From positions 1-36,493 of the forward strand of contig CASDRL010000050.1 of the NCBI GenBank assembly GCA_949283145.1: a DNA stretch of 36,493 bases, in the 5' to 3' direction. The notes beneath the pieces were generated by a model. It had not been told where the DNA came from. It was given only the letters and a program-made list of their open reading frames with translations, and did no database searches. The DNA comes from an uncultured Clostridia bacterium (GTDB lineage Bacteria > Bacillota > Clostridia > Christensenellales > CAG-917). Within the stretch, counting starts at the first letter, position 1; the number at the start of each line of letters is the position of its first letter. Shown in pieces: positions 24,151 through 33,319 of this stretch. The position numbers were made by a program, and so were the translations under genes.

Positions 24151-25023
24151 TTACGGGTTTAATGCGGTCGGATCGCCGATGTAAACCTTGTGTTTCGGTG
24201 TTGTCACTCTGATCTGCGCGGTGTTTTCGAACACGCGGCGGTCTCCGTCCACATCGAATACGGCGGGGGAGAGAAGGGTGATGTCCAGGTCTTTGACGGC
24301 GCGGAAGATCATGTTTTTGCCGTTGTATTCTTTGCCGAAACCGAGGAAAAACGCGCGGAACAGGGGGAAGAATATGCGGGCACGGTTGATGAGATTATCC
24401 TTTCCCGGACTTTTTATCAGCAGCAGATGGACCTTGCCGTCGTCGGGCGCGTAGAGGCGGTTGAATCGGAACCCGAAACATCGTGCGGAATCTATCGCCA
24501 TGATCAGCGTATATGTGCCATCAAAAAGGCTGCCGTCCGCCGAGACGCGGGCGGGGATGTTCCACACCCGGTATTCTTTGATCACCCGCAAAAGGTAGGC
24601 GAGCACGCCGATCTTTTGTTTTTCGGCGGCGGGGACTATATAGCCGAGCGGGGTGAAGGATCCCGCCGCGGCGACATATCCGAAGTAGCTCCCCCCTGCG
24701 GAGGCGTACTCGCAGAGGCGGATGAATTCTCTGCTACCCCGTTTCGTGCCCTTGGCTTTCGCGCACTCGTTGAAGGTGCCGAATCCGTAATAGATCAGGT
24801 CCGCACCCGCCTCGGCGCAGCGGTTGAGGGCGCGGTTGAAGGTGCCGTCTCCGCCGCACGCCACGACGAGAGAAAAGCCGTCCGCGCTCCAATCGTCCTC
24901 GGGGGAGAGGATCTCTTTCAGGGTGACGGAATAAGCCGCGCCGAATTTGGCAAGCAGCTTTTCCTTGTCGATCTTTGCGGCGCGCCCGCTCATTTTATTG
25001 ATGACGACGAGACAGTTTTTCAT
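24151..25023 (-). CDS. Diacylglycerol kinase-family lipid kinase (YegS/BmrU-like)
   Basis: The 290-residue protein begins MKNCLVVINKMSGRA, a typical first strand and NP-like loop of the family. The ATP-binding signature is VVACGGDGTFNRALN (GGDGT, near residue 55), and the next glycine loop is YYGFGTFNECAKAKG, where most members have a GTGNDFA-like segment, so this region is divergent. The C-terminal half is the beta-rich domain (DARCFGFRFNRLY... DGDRRVF). It would phosphorylate diacylglycerol or a related lipid at the membrane. The start at ATG 25023 is chosen because the promoter TTGAAT-17-TATAGT (25065-25037, minus) lies between it and the earlier in-frame ATG at 25065; the leader is only about 7 nt (AGGTGTC). 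Confidence 0.8.
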   Translation of the reverse strand: MKNCLVVINKMSGRAAKIDKEKLLAKFGAAYSVTLKEILSPEDDWSADGFSLVVACGGDGTFNRALNRCAEAGADLIYYGFGTFNECAKAKGTKRGSREFIRLCEYASAGGSYFGYVAAAGSFTPLGYIVPAAEKQKIGVLAYLLRVIKEYRVWNIPARVSADGSLFDGTYTLIMAIDSARCFGFRFNRLYAPDDGKVHLLLIKSPGKDNLINRARIFFPLFRAFFLGFGKEYNGKNMIFRAVKDLDITLLSPAVFDVDGDRRVFENTAQIRVTTPKHKVYIGDPTALNP

Positions 25024-25036
25024 GACACCTGCATCC

Positions 25037-25065
25037 ACTATAATGCAACCGCGGAGGAAATTCAA
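25037..25065 (-). promoter_or_regulatory. Lipid kinase gene promoter with ultra-short leader
   Basis: TTGAAT (25065-25060), a 17-bp spacer and TATAGT (25042-25037), 13 nt before the ATG. It settles the start codon of the gene. Confidence 0.6.
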
Positions 25066-25241
25066 CTCAAAATGAATCCGCCTCTCCGCATATTATTATG
25101 CGCGGATATCGCGATTCCGTGCGGGGAGAAGCGCTGTTTTTGCCCGATATATGCCGCGTCGGGGCCGATTTTCGGCTCAGGCATTGCAAAATGACGGCGG
25201 ACTGTATAATATATAAATGAAGACACGCAAGGAGGGGGCAG

Positions 25242-26081
25242 ATGCAGAAGATCTTGAAAGCGGTCATTCCCGCTGCCGGGCACGGCACACGGTTCCTGCC
25301 CGTTACAAAGGCGATGCCGAAAGAGATGCTCGCCGTCATCGACGCGCCCGCCATACAATATGTCGCAAAAGAGGCGGCGGACAGCGGCGCGGAAGAGATC
25401 ATCATCGTGATCAACCGCTCCAAGGAGCTCATCCGCCGCTATTTTGAGCCGGACAGCGCGGCGTGTCCTGCGGAAAGAGAGCTTGCCGAGCTCATCTCGC
25501 GCGTAAAATTCCGCTTTATTTATCAGGAAGAGGCGACGGGCACAGCAAACGCCGTTCTGCTGGCAAGAGAGTTCACCGGAGACGAGCCTTTCGCCGTGAT
25601 GTACGGCGACGACGTGATCGTCAACGACAACGGAGACCCTTGCATGAAGCAGCTCGCCGATGTGTATGCGCGCACGGGGAAGAGCGTCATCGGCGTGCAG
25701 GAGCGCCCTCGCGAGGAAGCGGCGAAATACGCCGTCGTGAAAAGGGGAAGGACGGACGGCAGATTGACGGAAGTCCTCGATCTCATCGAAAAGCCCTCTC
25801 CCGACGATATGCCGTCCACGCTGAGCAGCCTCGGCAGGTATGTGCTCACCCCCGCGATCTACGACGCGATAGAGCGCGCACCCGAGTTCCGCGGCGAGAA
25901 GTATCTCACTCACGCGATCGCAATGCTCGCCAAAGAAGAGGGGGTCAACGCCTATGAGTTCGAGGGGACGCGCTATGACCTCGGAGACAAATTCGGATTT
26001 CTGCAAGCCAACATCGAAATGGGCAGACGCCGTTTCGGAGCAAAGCTGGACGACTATCTGAAAAAGCTGCTTTCGGAGTGA
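25242..26081 (+). CDS. galU: UTP-glucose-1-phosphate uridylyltransferase
   Basis: GalU makes UDP-glucose from UTP and glucose-1-phosphate, feeding glycolipid, teichoic acid and polysaccharide synthesis. The 279-residue protein starts MQKILKAVIPAAGHGTRFLPVTKAMPKEML, with the nucleotide-binding AAGHGTRFLP and the conserved TKAMPKEML. Further family parts are QEEATGTANAVL, VMYGDDVI (metal-binding aspartates), IEKPSPDD, SLGRYVLTPAIYD and the C-terminal RYDLGDKFGFLQANIE. The ribosome site AAGGAGGGGG lies 4 nt before the ATG, and TATAAT at 25204-25209 marks a promoter with a -35 near TTGCAA and a somewhat short spacer. It stands alone and ends in a clear terminator. Confidence 0.95.
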   Translation: MQKILKAVIPAAGHGTRFLPVTKAMPKEMLAVIDAPAIQYVAKEAADSGAEEIIIVINRSKELIRRYFEPDSAACPAERELAELISRVKFRFIYQEEATGTANAVLLAREFTGDEPFAVMYGDDVIVNDNGDPCMKQLADVYARTGKSVIGVQERPREEAAKYAVVKRGRTDGRLTEVLDLIEKPSPDDMPSTLSSLGRYVLTPAIYDAIERAPEFRGEKYLTHAIAMLAKEEGVNAYEFEGTRYDLGDKFGFLQANIEMGRRRFGAKLDDYLKKLLSE

Positions 26082-26104
26082 CGGCGGACAAAATCCGAGG
26101 ATAA

Positions 26105-26142
26105 AACGTTAAAAACAGCCGATAAACGGCTGTTTTTGTGTT
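26105..26142 (+). terminator. galU terminator
   Basis: AAAAACAGCCG / CGGCTGTTTTT with an ATAAA loop, followed by GTGTTAT; a typical intrinsic terminator. Confidence 0.9.
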
Positions 26143-26144
26143 AT

Positions 26145-26484
26145 ATGCCGGACCGGAATAATACGAACCTGCCTCAGAACAATTCTTTTCGGCGCTTTTC
26201 CGCGGCTGAGGCTTGCGGGTAAGTATACTATTGCCTGCGCCATGTCGCCGCAAGGCAAAGTTCGCGACACCTTGCATATATGCAAGGTGCCCGCGTCAAA
26301 GCCTGCGGCTCCTTTTCCCCACAAATCGTGCTCGCTTTAACCCCACCGGAAAATATTTCGGCGAGGATCCCGCGCTGCGCCGCTTTGCGGGGACCCCAAA
26401 GCAAAATCATCCGAAAATCTCTTGCTCTGAGGTGCACGCAGTTCGACGGCGTCGAACCAGATCCGTATTATTCCGGTCCGGCAT
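26145..26484. mobile_element. MITE-like element with 21-bp perfect terminal inverted repeats
   Basis: A perfect 21-bp inverted pair, ATGCCGGACCGGAATAATACG at 26145-26165 and its complement at 26464-26484, bounds a 340-bp non-coding segment. Inside are the short palindrome TTGCATATATGCAAGG (about 26272-26287) and a GCGGGGACCCC-containing block also seen near 28.75 and 36.2 kb. There is no transposase gene. No clear target-site duplication is visible. It lies between the galU terminator and the glmM stop codon. Confidence 0.65.
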
Positions 26485-26583
26485 GGCAAAATCAAACTAT
26501 TGATGCCCGGTGTGTCGGGTCCTGTGCGTGTCGGTCCCGTACGGCGTCGCGCGCGGAGAAAGGGTGGAGCAGGGAAGGGGAGG

Positions 26584-27915
26584 TCAGAGCGCGAATGAGG
26601 TGCGGATGAACATCTCTATGCTTCTTGCGGCGAACGAGGCGAGGAAAGGATCGCTGCACTCCGCCGTTATGCGGATCTTCGGTTCCGTGCCGCTCGGTCT
26701 GACGATGACGCGCCCGTCCTTCCCCGTCATTGAGGAGACGGCGTTCACATAACCGATCAGGCGCGGATCCGCGCAGATAGCCTCTTTATGCTCCGTGATT
26801 ATTTCCGCACTCGCTTGCGGGAACATCGGAAAATCGCAGAGCGCGGAGAGGGGCAGCCCGCTTTCTTTGATCATGGCGGCGGCGGAAGCGCCCGCAAACA
26901 CGCCGTCCCCCGTCGGCAGGAAATCGCCGATTATGATGTGTCCCGAAGGTTCGGCGCCGAGAGCGTATCCGTTTTCGCACATGCAGCGCGTGACGTTATG
27001 GTCGCCCACATCCGTCCGCACCAGCGCGACTCCGACACCGGCGAGCGCCTTTTCCGTCCCGAGGTTGGTGAGCACGGTGCCGACCGCCGCGGAGCAGGGA
27101 AGACGGTTTTTGCGCAGTCTGTCGCGTGCCAGCGCAAAGAGGAGACGGTCGCCGTTCGCGATGTCCCCCTTTTCGTCGCAGGCGATCACTCTGTCCGCGT
27201 CTCCGTCAAAGGAGAGCCCGATGTCTGCGCTCGCCCGCATCGTCTCTTCCGCTACGGTCTCGGGGTGCAGGGCGCCGCAGCCGTCGTTTATGCGCGTGCC
27301 GTCCGGCGAGGAATTTACGGCGACAACCTTTGCTCCGAGGGCTTCGAACAGCCGAGGGGCGATGCCAAAAGCCGCGCCGCATGCGCAGTCCAGCACGATC
27401 TTCAGCCCGTCAAGCGATCCTATCCGTTCGATCACGGCGGAAAGATAGATCTCCGCAAGGGCGTGGGAAGGGGAGACGGCGCCTCTCTCCACGGCGTAGG
27501 ACATCGTCCCCCTCGCGATGTGCTCTTCTATGGCGAGTTCCCGTTCACGCGGGAGTTTTTTGCCCTCGCTCTCGAAAACTTTTATGCCGTTGTAGCGGGC
27601 GGGATTGTGAGACGCGGAGATCATCACCCCTGCGCTTGCGCCCGTCTCTCTCGTGATATACGCGACGCACGGCGTGGTCACGATGCCGAGGTCGGCGACT
27701 TGCGCCCCCGCGGCCGCCGCTCCCTCTGCGAGCGAACGCGCAAGGTTGCCACCGCTCGTGCGGGTGTCCCGCCCGATGACGATCGTTCCGCTCTCTGCCG
27801 CAGCGCCCAGACTGTTGCCCACCAGCATCGCAATGCCGTCCGTCAGCCCCTCTCCGTACACCCCTCTGATGCCGTCTGTGCCGAACATTGCTCCCGAAGA
27901 TCCGCTCTTTGACAT
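26584..27915 (-). CDS. glmM: Phosphoglucosamine mutase GlmM
   Basis: GlmM converts glucosamine-6-phosphate to glucosamine-1-phosphate for UDP-GlcNAc and peptidoglycan. The 443-residue length is normal. The N-terminus has MFGTDGIRGVYGEGLT, the phosphoserine loop is GVMISASHNPARYNGIKVF (near residue 95), the metal-binding loop is LSFDGDADRVIACD (near 235), and the phosphate-binding loop is VIVRPSGTEPKIRI (near 415). AEPSGHII (sugar-binding loop) is also present. Upstream, TATACT (27926-27921) ends only 5 nt before the ATG and there is no ribosome site, so the mRNA may be leaderless; the -35 (TTCACC, 18-bp spacer) is weak. It is opposed to galU and lies behind the hsp20 terminator. Confidence 0.95.
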   Translation of the reverse strand: MSKSGSSGAMFGTDGIRGVYGEGLTDGIAMLVGNSLGAAAESGTIVIGRDTRTSGGNLARSLAEGAAAAGAQVADLGIVTTPCVAYITRETGASAGVMISASHNPARYNGIKVFESEGKKLPRERELAIEEHIARGTMSYAVERGAVSPSHALAEIYLSAVIERIGSLDGLKIVLDCACGAAFGIAPRLFEALGAKVVAVNSSPDGTRINDGCGALHPETVAEETMRASADIGLSFDGDADRVIACDEKGDIANGDRLLFALARDRLRKNRLPCSAAVGTVLTNLGTEKALAGVGVALVRTDVGDHNVTRCMCENGYALGAEPSGHIIIGDFLPTGDGVFAGASAAAMIKESGLPLSALCDFPMFPQASAEIITEHKEAICADPRLIGYVNAVSSMTGKDGRVIVRPSGTEPKIRITAECSDPFLASFAARSIEMFIRTSFAL

Positions 27916-27996
27916 ACGGCAGTATATTCCGCGGCGGGATGAGGGGTGAATGCGCTCCGCCGAAAAGCCGAGCTTGCACGGGAAGGGGTAAAATGA

Positions 27997-28042
27997 TAAA
28001 AAAGCCCCGCAGGACGGCGCTTATGTGCGTCCCGCGGGGCTT
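27997..28042 (-). terminator. hsp20 terminator
   Basis: AGCCCCGCGGGAC / GTCCTGCGGGGCT (one mismatch) encloses a loop and is followed by TTTTTTATC on the minus strand. Confidence 0.85.
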
Positions 28043-28059
28043 GCTGTCGCTTGCGCCCG

Positions 28060-28494
28060 TCAGTCGATGACGATGGATTTCTTAGGCGCGGGCTTCTCCT
28101 CTTCCTTCTTGGGCAGAGTGACGGTCAGCACGCCCTTGTCGTACTTGGCTTTGATGCTGTCCTCGTCGGCGTCGCCGATGTAGTAGCTGCGCTGGCAGGA
28201 GACGGAGCGCTCTTTGCGGACGTAACGGTGCTCTTTTTTGTCCTCTTCTTCCTTCTCTCTCTTTTCGGCGCGGATGGTGAGATAGCCGTTCTCGACATCC
28301 ATAGAGATCTCGTTCTTCTCGAACCCGGGCATCTCGACGTCCAGGATGTAGGCGTCCTTGGTCTCACGGATGTCCGTCTTCATCGCGTCCAGCTTCTCGT
28401 CGTAAAAGAGGGGACGGAAGAGGTCGTTGAATGCGCTGTCGATGAAATCGAAGGGACTGTTGCTTCTGTTATAGTTGGTCAGATAGTTCTTCAT
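28060..28494 (-). CDS. Small heat-shock protein Hsp20 (alpha-crystallin family)
   Basis: This 144-residue ATP-independent chaperone holds unfolding proteins during stress. The alpha-crystallin domain runs from about residue 40 to 130: MKTDIRETKDAYILDVEMPGFEKNEISMDVENGYLTIRAE, then the charged segment KREKEEEDKKEHRYVRKER, and the hallmark KYDKGVLTVTLPK (the A-x-x-x-GVL type motif). The start at ATG 28494 is chosen because AAGGAG lies 11 nt before it and the N-terminus MKNYLTNYNRSNSPFDFID resembles other Clostridial members; a longer frame would begin inside the promoter region. The leader is about 90-100 nt. A CIRCE-type operator lies at the transcription start, so repression by HrcA is expected. 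Confidence 0.93.
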   Translation of the reverse strand: MKNYLTNYNRSNSPFDFIDSAFNDLFRPLFYDEKLDAMKTDIRETKDAYILDVEMPGFEKNEISMDVENGYLTIRAEKREKEEEDKKEHRYVRKERSVSCQRSYYIGDADEDSIKAKYDKGVLTVTLPKKEEEKPAPKKSIVID

Positions 28495-28562
28495 AACATT
28501 ACACTCCTTTATAACTTGCGGGAGCCGCGCTTCCGGCATCTGGCACTCTCGCCGTTTGTCTG

Positions 28563-28589
28563 TTAGCACTCTCTCGCCTTGACTGCTAA
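28563..28589. promoter_or_regulatory. CIRCE element (HrcA operator)
   Basis: TTAGCACTC, a 9-bp spacer and GACTGCTAA match the consensus TTAGCACTC-N9-GAGTGCTAA with a single mismatch. It lies just downstream of the -10 box of hsp20, where HrcA would block transcription. Confidence 0.92.
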
Positions 28590-28590
28590 T

Positions 28591-28618
28591 ATTGTAACAC
28601 GTCCGCGCGGCTTGTCAA
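28591..28618 (-). promoter_or_regulatory. hsp20 promoter
   Basis: TTGACA (28618-28613), a 16-bp spacer and TACAAT (28596-28591) on the minus strand, next to the CIRCE element. Confidence 0.85.
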
Positions 28619-28649
28619 TAGGTTTTGCAAAAAAATTAAAAAAATTTTT

Positions 28650-28985
28650 CGTTATACCATGAGTTGAAAGACGGGAAAAGGTGTTCGTCGTGTTCAAGCA
28701 CGCTCCGAATAAGCTGTTCGTCTCGGGGGTGAGTTAGAATTCCCCCTCCAACCCGGGGACCCCACAAAATGCATGCATTTTGCGGGGAGCCCCATTCGGG
28801 CTTTCCTCCCCCGTGCTTGAAACGGACTTCCGCCCTCTGACATGGGAGTAAGATCAAGCCCCCTCCTGCGGGTTCCCCCAAAAACCATTCCCCCCGGTGG
28901 GGCCCCACGGTTTTAGGGGGCACCTTCGGCGCTCGGGCATGAGGGCGTCCGAGGACGGCGCCTCCACGGCGCCGCCATGTTATGC
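28650..28985. repeat. Gene-free stretch with GGGGACCCC-type palindromes
   Basis: No gene is visible between the hsp20 promoter and repeat copy B. The core at about 28752-28795 is a nested palindrome: CCGGGGACCCC, then AAAATGCATGCATTTT (perfect), then GCGGGGAGCCCC. Related GGGGACCCC-bearing blocks lie at about 26388 (in the MITE-like element) and 36170-36226. A further GC-rich block (28870-28920) has CCCCCGGTGGGGCCCCAC. It probably belongs to the same family of dispersed non-coding repeats. Confidence 0.5.
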
Positions 28986-29300
28986 CGCTTGCAATGCGCC
29001 CGCGAAGCGATCAGATGGCGCATTGCCGGCGCACTGCCGTCCAGCCCTCGGCACTCACACGGTCGCCGCGGCGCTCAAGAGGGCTCCGCCCTGTGAGCGC
29101 TTGGTGAGCGGCTCCACTCCGAATTAGCGAGCGTCGTGCTCATGGACATCCGCTCCTGTTTTAATAAAATGCGCCGAGTGTTGCGGGCGCAGCCGCAATG
29201 CTCGGCGCAATATTATAAAACAAGGGGTGCGGGGATGACATCCCCGCCGGGGTGCAGGGGAAGAGCCCCTGTCGGGGTCAAGGGGCGGAGCCCCTGTAAA
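28986..29300. repeat. Intergenic repeat, copy B
   Basis: Homologous to copy A (1-387) over most of its length, but about 75 bp in the middle are missing. It ends in stacked hairpins: GCGCCGAG...CTCGGCGC (29171-29208), GGGGATGACATCCCC, CAGGGGAAGAGCCCCTG and AGGGGCGGAGCCCCT. As in copy A, it directly follows the stop codon of a minus-strand gene, so it may act as terminator. Confidence 0.8.
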
Positions 29301-30317
29301 TCACAAATCCAACAAATCGGAAAATGCGACGGGTATGCCGTCGACGAGTGCGGCGATGGAGAGGGAAGCGCCTTCGGGGACGGGGAGATCGGTGTCCGCG
29401 AGGGCGATCGACGATGCGGAAGTTTCGGCGACTTTGACGCCGTTAGCGAGCACGGCGAAAACGCATCCGTCGGGGAGAGCGGTCGCCGTCCATGAGAGAA
29501 TACCGTTTTCGAGAACGGGCGTGCTTATGCGGGGAGGAGCGACGGCGAGATCGCAGGAGAAGGAACCGGATTCCGCGCTCAGCATATTTTCCGCCGATAC
29601 CGTGACGGTGATCGAAAACCGCCCGCCGAGGAGCGCCGCCAATCCGTCGGCACAGAACACTATTTCAAAACATTCTTCGGTTTCCGTCACATCAAAGTTG
29701 ACCGTCGTCTCTCCGAAATCGAGGATCCCGTCATCGAGGGCTGCTTTTGCGGAAAGAATATGCCCGTCTTTTTCGACGGAGACGGAGATCTCTTCTGTGT
29801 GCGGGTCGGCGTCAAAACCGATGACTCGGCTGCCGTCCGCCGCATATGCGGCAAAGAACTCTGCCGGCGCCGTCAGGGGATCGGGCTCCGGCGGATCGGG
29901 TTCATCGGGCTCTTCCGGCAGGTCCGGGATGTCGGGGACATCGGGGTCATCCGGTCCGTCCGGGTCGGAAGGATCGTCCTCGGACGGCGGCGATGCGACG
30001 GTCGCCTGCACATTGTAGTCGTTGGCGTCGCCCGTGACGGTGTATGATGCTGGCGAGAAAGTATAGCCCTCCAGCTTGAAGGAAACGGAAGAATACTTTT
30101 CCAGTCCCGTTGCCGAATAGACTCCGTTTGCGTCCGTGGTCGCGACGATCTCTCCGCCCGACCAAACGGCAACGCCTTCGAGAGGTTCGTCGTCTGAAAG
30201 CACGATGCCGGAGACGGAATAGCCGCTCTCAACGGAAGAGGGCATATCCTCGCTGCAAGCGGAAAGGAGCAGAAGAGAGGCGGCGATGATGAAGACGACG
30301 AGGAGTATCTTTTTCAT
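29301..30317 (-). CDS. Lipoprotein with carboxypeptidase-regulatory-like domain and acidic Pro-rich linker
   Basis: The 338-residue protein starts MKKILLVVFIIAASLLLLSACSED, a signal peptide with lipobox LSAC, so it should be lipid-anchored outside the membrane. Residues about 30-105 (YSVSGIVLSDDEPLEGVAVWSGGEIVATTDANGVYSATGL) look like a carboxypeptidase-regulatory-like or CnaB-type beta sandwich. An Asp/Pro/Glu-rich linker (about 110-145) follows. The rest is beta-rich and ends in a segment (ISTPVLENGILSWTATALPDGCVFAVLANG) that resembles fibronectin-type repeats in its neighbour. The start follows GGAGGGG and lies one nt after the TGA of the upstream gene, so the two are an operon. No enzymatic motif is seen; a surface-binding role is inferred. 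Confidence 0.75.
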   Translation of the reverse strand: MKKILLVVFIIAASLLLLSACSEDMPSSVESGYSVSGIVLSDDEPLEGVAVWSGGEIVATTDANGVYSATGLEKYSSVSFKLEGYTFSPASYTVTGDANDYNVQATVASPPSEDDPSDPDGPDDPDVPDIPDLPEEPDEPDPPEPDPLTAPAEFFAAYAADGSRVIGFDADPHTEEISVSVEKDGHILSAKAALDDGILDFGETTVNFDVTETEECFEIVFCADGLAALLGGRFSITVTVSAENMLSAESGSFSCDLAVAPPRISTPVLENGILSWTATALPDGCVFAVLANGVKVAETSASSIALADTDLPVPEGASLSIAALVDGIPVAFSDLLDL

Positions 30318-30318
30318 T

Positions 30319-31176
30319 TCAATCCCCTCCGCCCGCGATCTCGAAGGCATATGTGAAAGGCGCACTTTCTTTGCCTGCGGAGACCGATCTTATCGTAAGA
30401 ACGAAGCTGCCGCCCTCTTTCACGATCTCGGTAATGTCAACGGCGTTTGATGTGCAAGTGTCGGAAACAAGAGTTTTATCTTCAGAAATGACGGAATAAA
30501 CGTAGTATTCGGGCGCACCGTCACTCGGGATCGTCCATGTGACGATCGTTCTGCCGTCGGTCTCCGCGACGGTCGCTCCGTAGGGAGGAAGGGGCGGTGC
30601 GGAGTGCGAAAACGTCAGCAGCGCGGGCTCCGACGTCAGGTTGAACTCATCGCCTTCCGCCGTGACCGACACGGAGTATTCGCCCGTGGCGACGATCAGT
30701 CCGCCAAGCTCTGCGTGGGTCTCGGTGAAGATGTCCAGCGGCACGCCGTTCACGGTCACGGAATAGCCTGTGGCTCCGGGCACGTTTGCCCAGGAGAGGA
30801 CTCCGTCCGAGAAAGTCGGCGACGGAGGGGTGAGCCGTATCGTGTGGGTGAATGTCGTCGAGGCGGACGCCACCGTCTCCGTGTCCGCATATGCCGTCAC
30901 GGTGACGGTGTATTTCCCGCCTTTTTGTATGTATTCGGCAACGGGGAAGAAGGTCTCTGTCGTTGAGGTGCGGAACAGCTCTCCTCCGTTTTCTTCCGTG
31001 ATCGCGACTGTGTAGGAAGTTGCGCCGTTTGCCGCCGCCCACACCGCGGTCCCGTCCTCGATCGCAACGGAAAAGCTTTCCGCAAAAGCGGCGGAAGGGA
31101 AGAGCGGGATCGCAGCGCACGCCGTCAGCACAAGCAGCAGCGCGCATATCGCGGCAAAACGGAACTTCGCTTTCAT
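30319..31176 (-). CDS. Exported protein with fibronectin type III-like repeats
   Basis: The 285-residue protein starts MKAKFRFAAICALLLVLTACAAI, a signal peptide with possible lipobox LTAC; cleavage after AFA (near residue 33) is an alternative. Three repeats resemble fibronectin type III modules, with the recurring pattern of tryptophan, a hydrophobic strand and ATSYTV/ATGYSV: AVWAAANGATSYTVAI, LSWANVPGATGYSVTV and IVTWTIPSDGAPEYYVYSV. There is no catalytic motif. The start ATG 31176 lies 6 nt after a -10 box with no Shine-Dalgarno, so its mRNA should be leaderless; the open frame upstream is rejected. It is the first gene of a two-gene operon and is divergent from gyrB. Confidence 0.75.
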   Translation of the reverse strand: MKAKFRFAAICALLLVLTACAAIPLFPSAAFAESFSVAIEDGTAVWAAANGATSYTVAITEENGGELFRTSTTETFFPVAEYIQKGGKYTVTVTAYADTETVASASTTFTHTIRLTPPSPTFSDGVLSWANVPGATGYSVTVNGVPLDIFTETHAELGGLIVATGEYSVSVTAEGDEFNLTSEPALLTFSHSAPPLPPYGATVAETDGRTIVTWTIPSDGAPEYYVYSVISEDKTLVSDTCTSNAVDITEIVKEGGSFVLTIRSVSAGKESAPFTYAFEIAGGGD

Positions 31177-31182
31177 ATCTAC

Positions 31183-31211
31183 AAAATAAGACAAAATCCG
31201 ACAAAAGTCAA
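31183..31211 (-). promoter_or_regulatory. Promoter of the exported-protein operon, predicted leaderless start
   Basis: TTGACT (31211-31206), a 17-bp spacer and TATTTT (31188-31183) on the minus strand. The ATG (31176-31174) follows after 6 nt (GTAGAT). Confidence 0.7.
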
Positions 31212-31293
31212 TGCCGGGGGTATTTGTCTGCGGCACGGAGCTCTCGCGCCGTCTTTCGGCGGCGCGTACGGGAGCAGCCGCGGCGGAGCGCGG

Positions 31294-31302
31294 TGTGGAT
31301 AA
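31294..31302. promoter_or_regulatory. Perfect DnaA box upstream of gyrB
   Basis: TGTGGATAA matches the consensus DnaA box exactly and lies 7 bp before the gyrB -35 box. It is the only perfect copy that I found in the window and may place gyrB under DnaA control. Confidence 0.6.
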
Positions 31303-31308
31303 AAACGC

Positions 31309-33307
<1,999 letters not shown>

Positions 33308-33319
33308 TGAGGAGGATGT

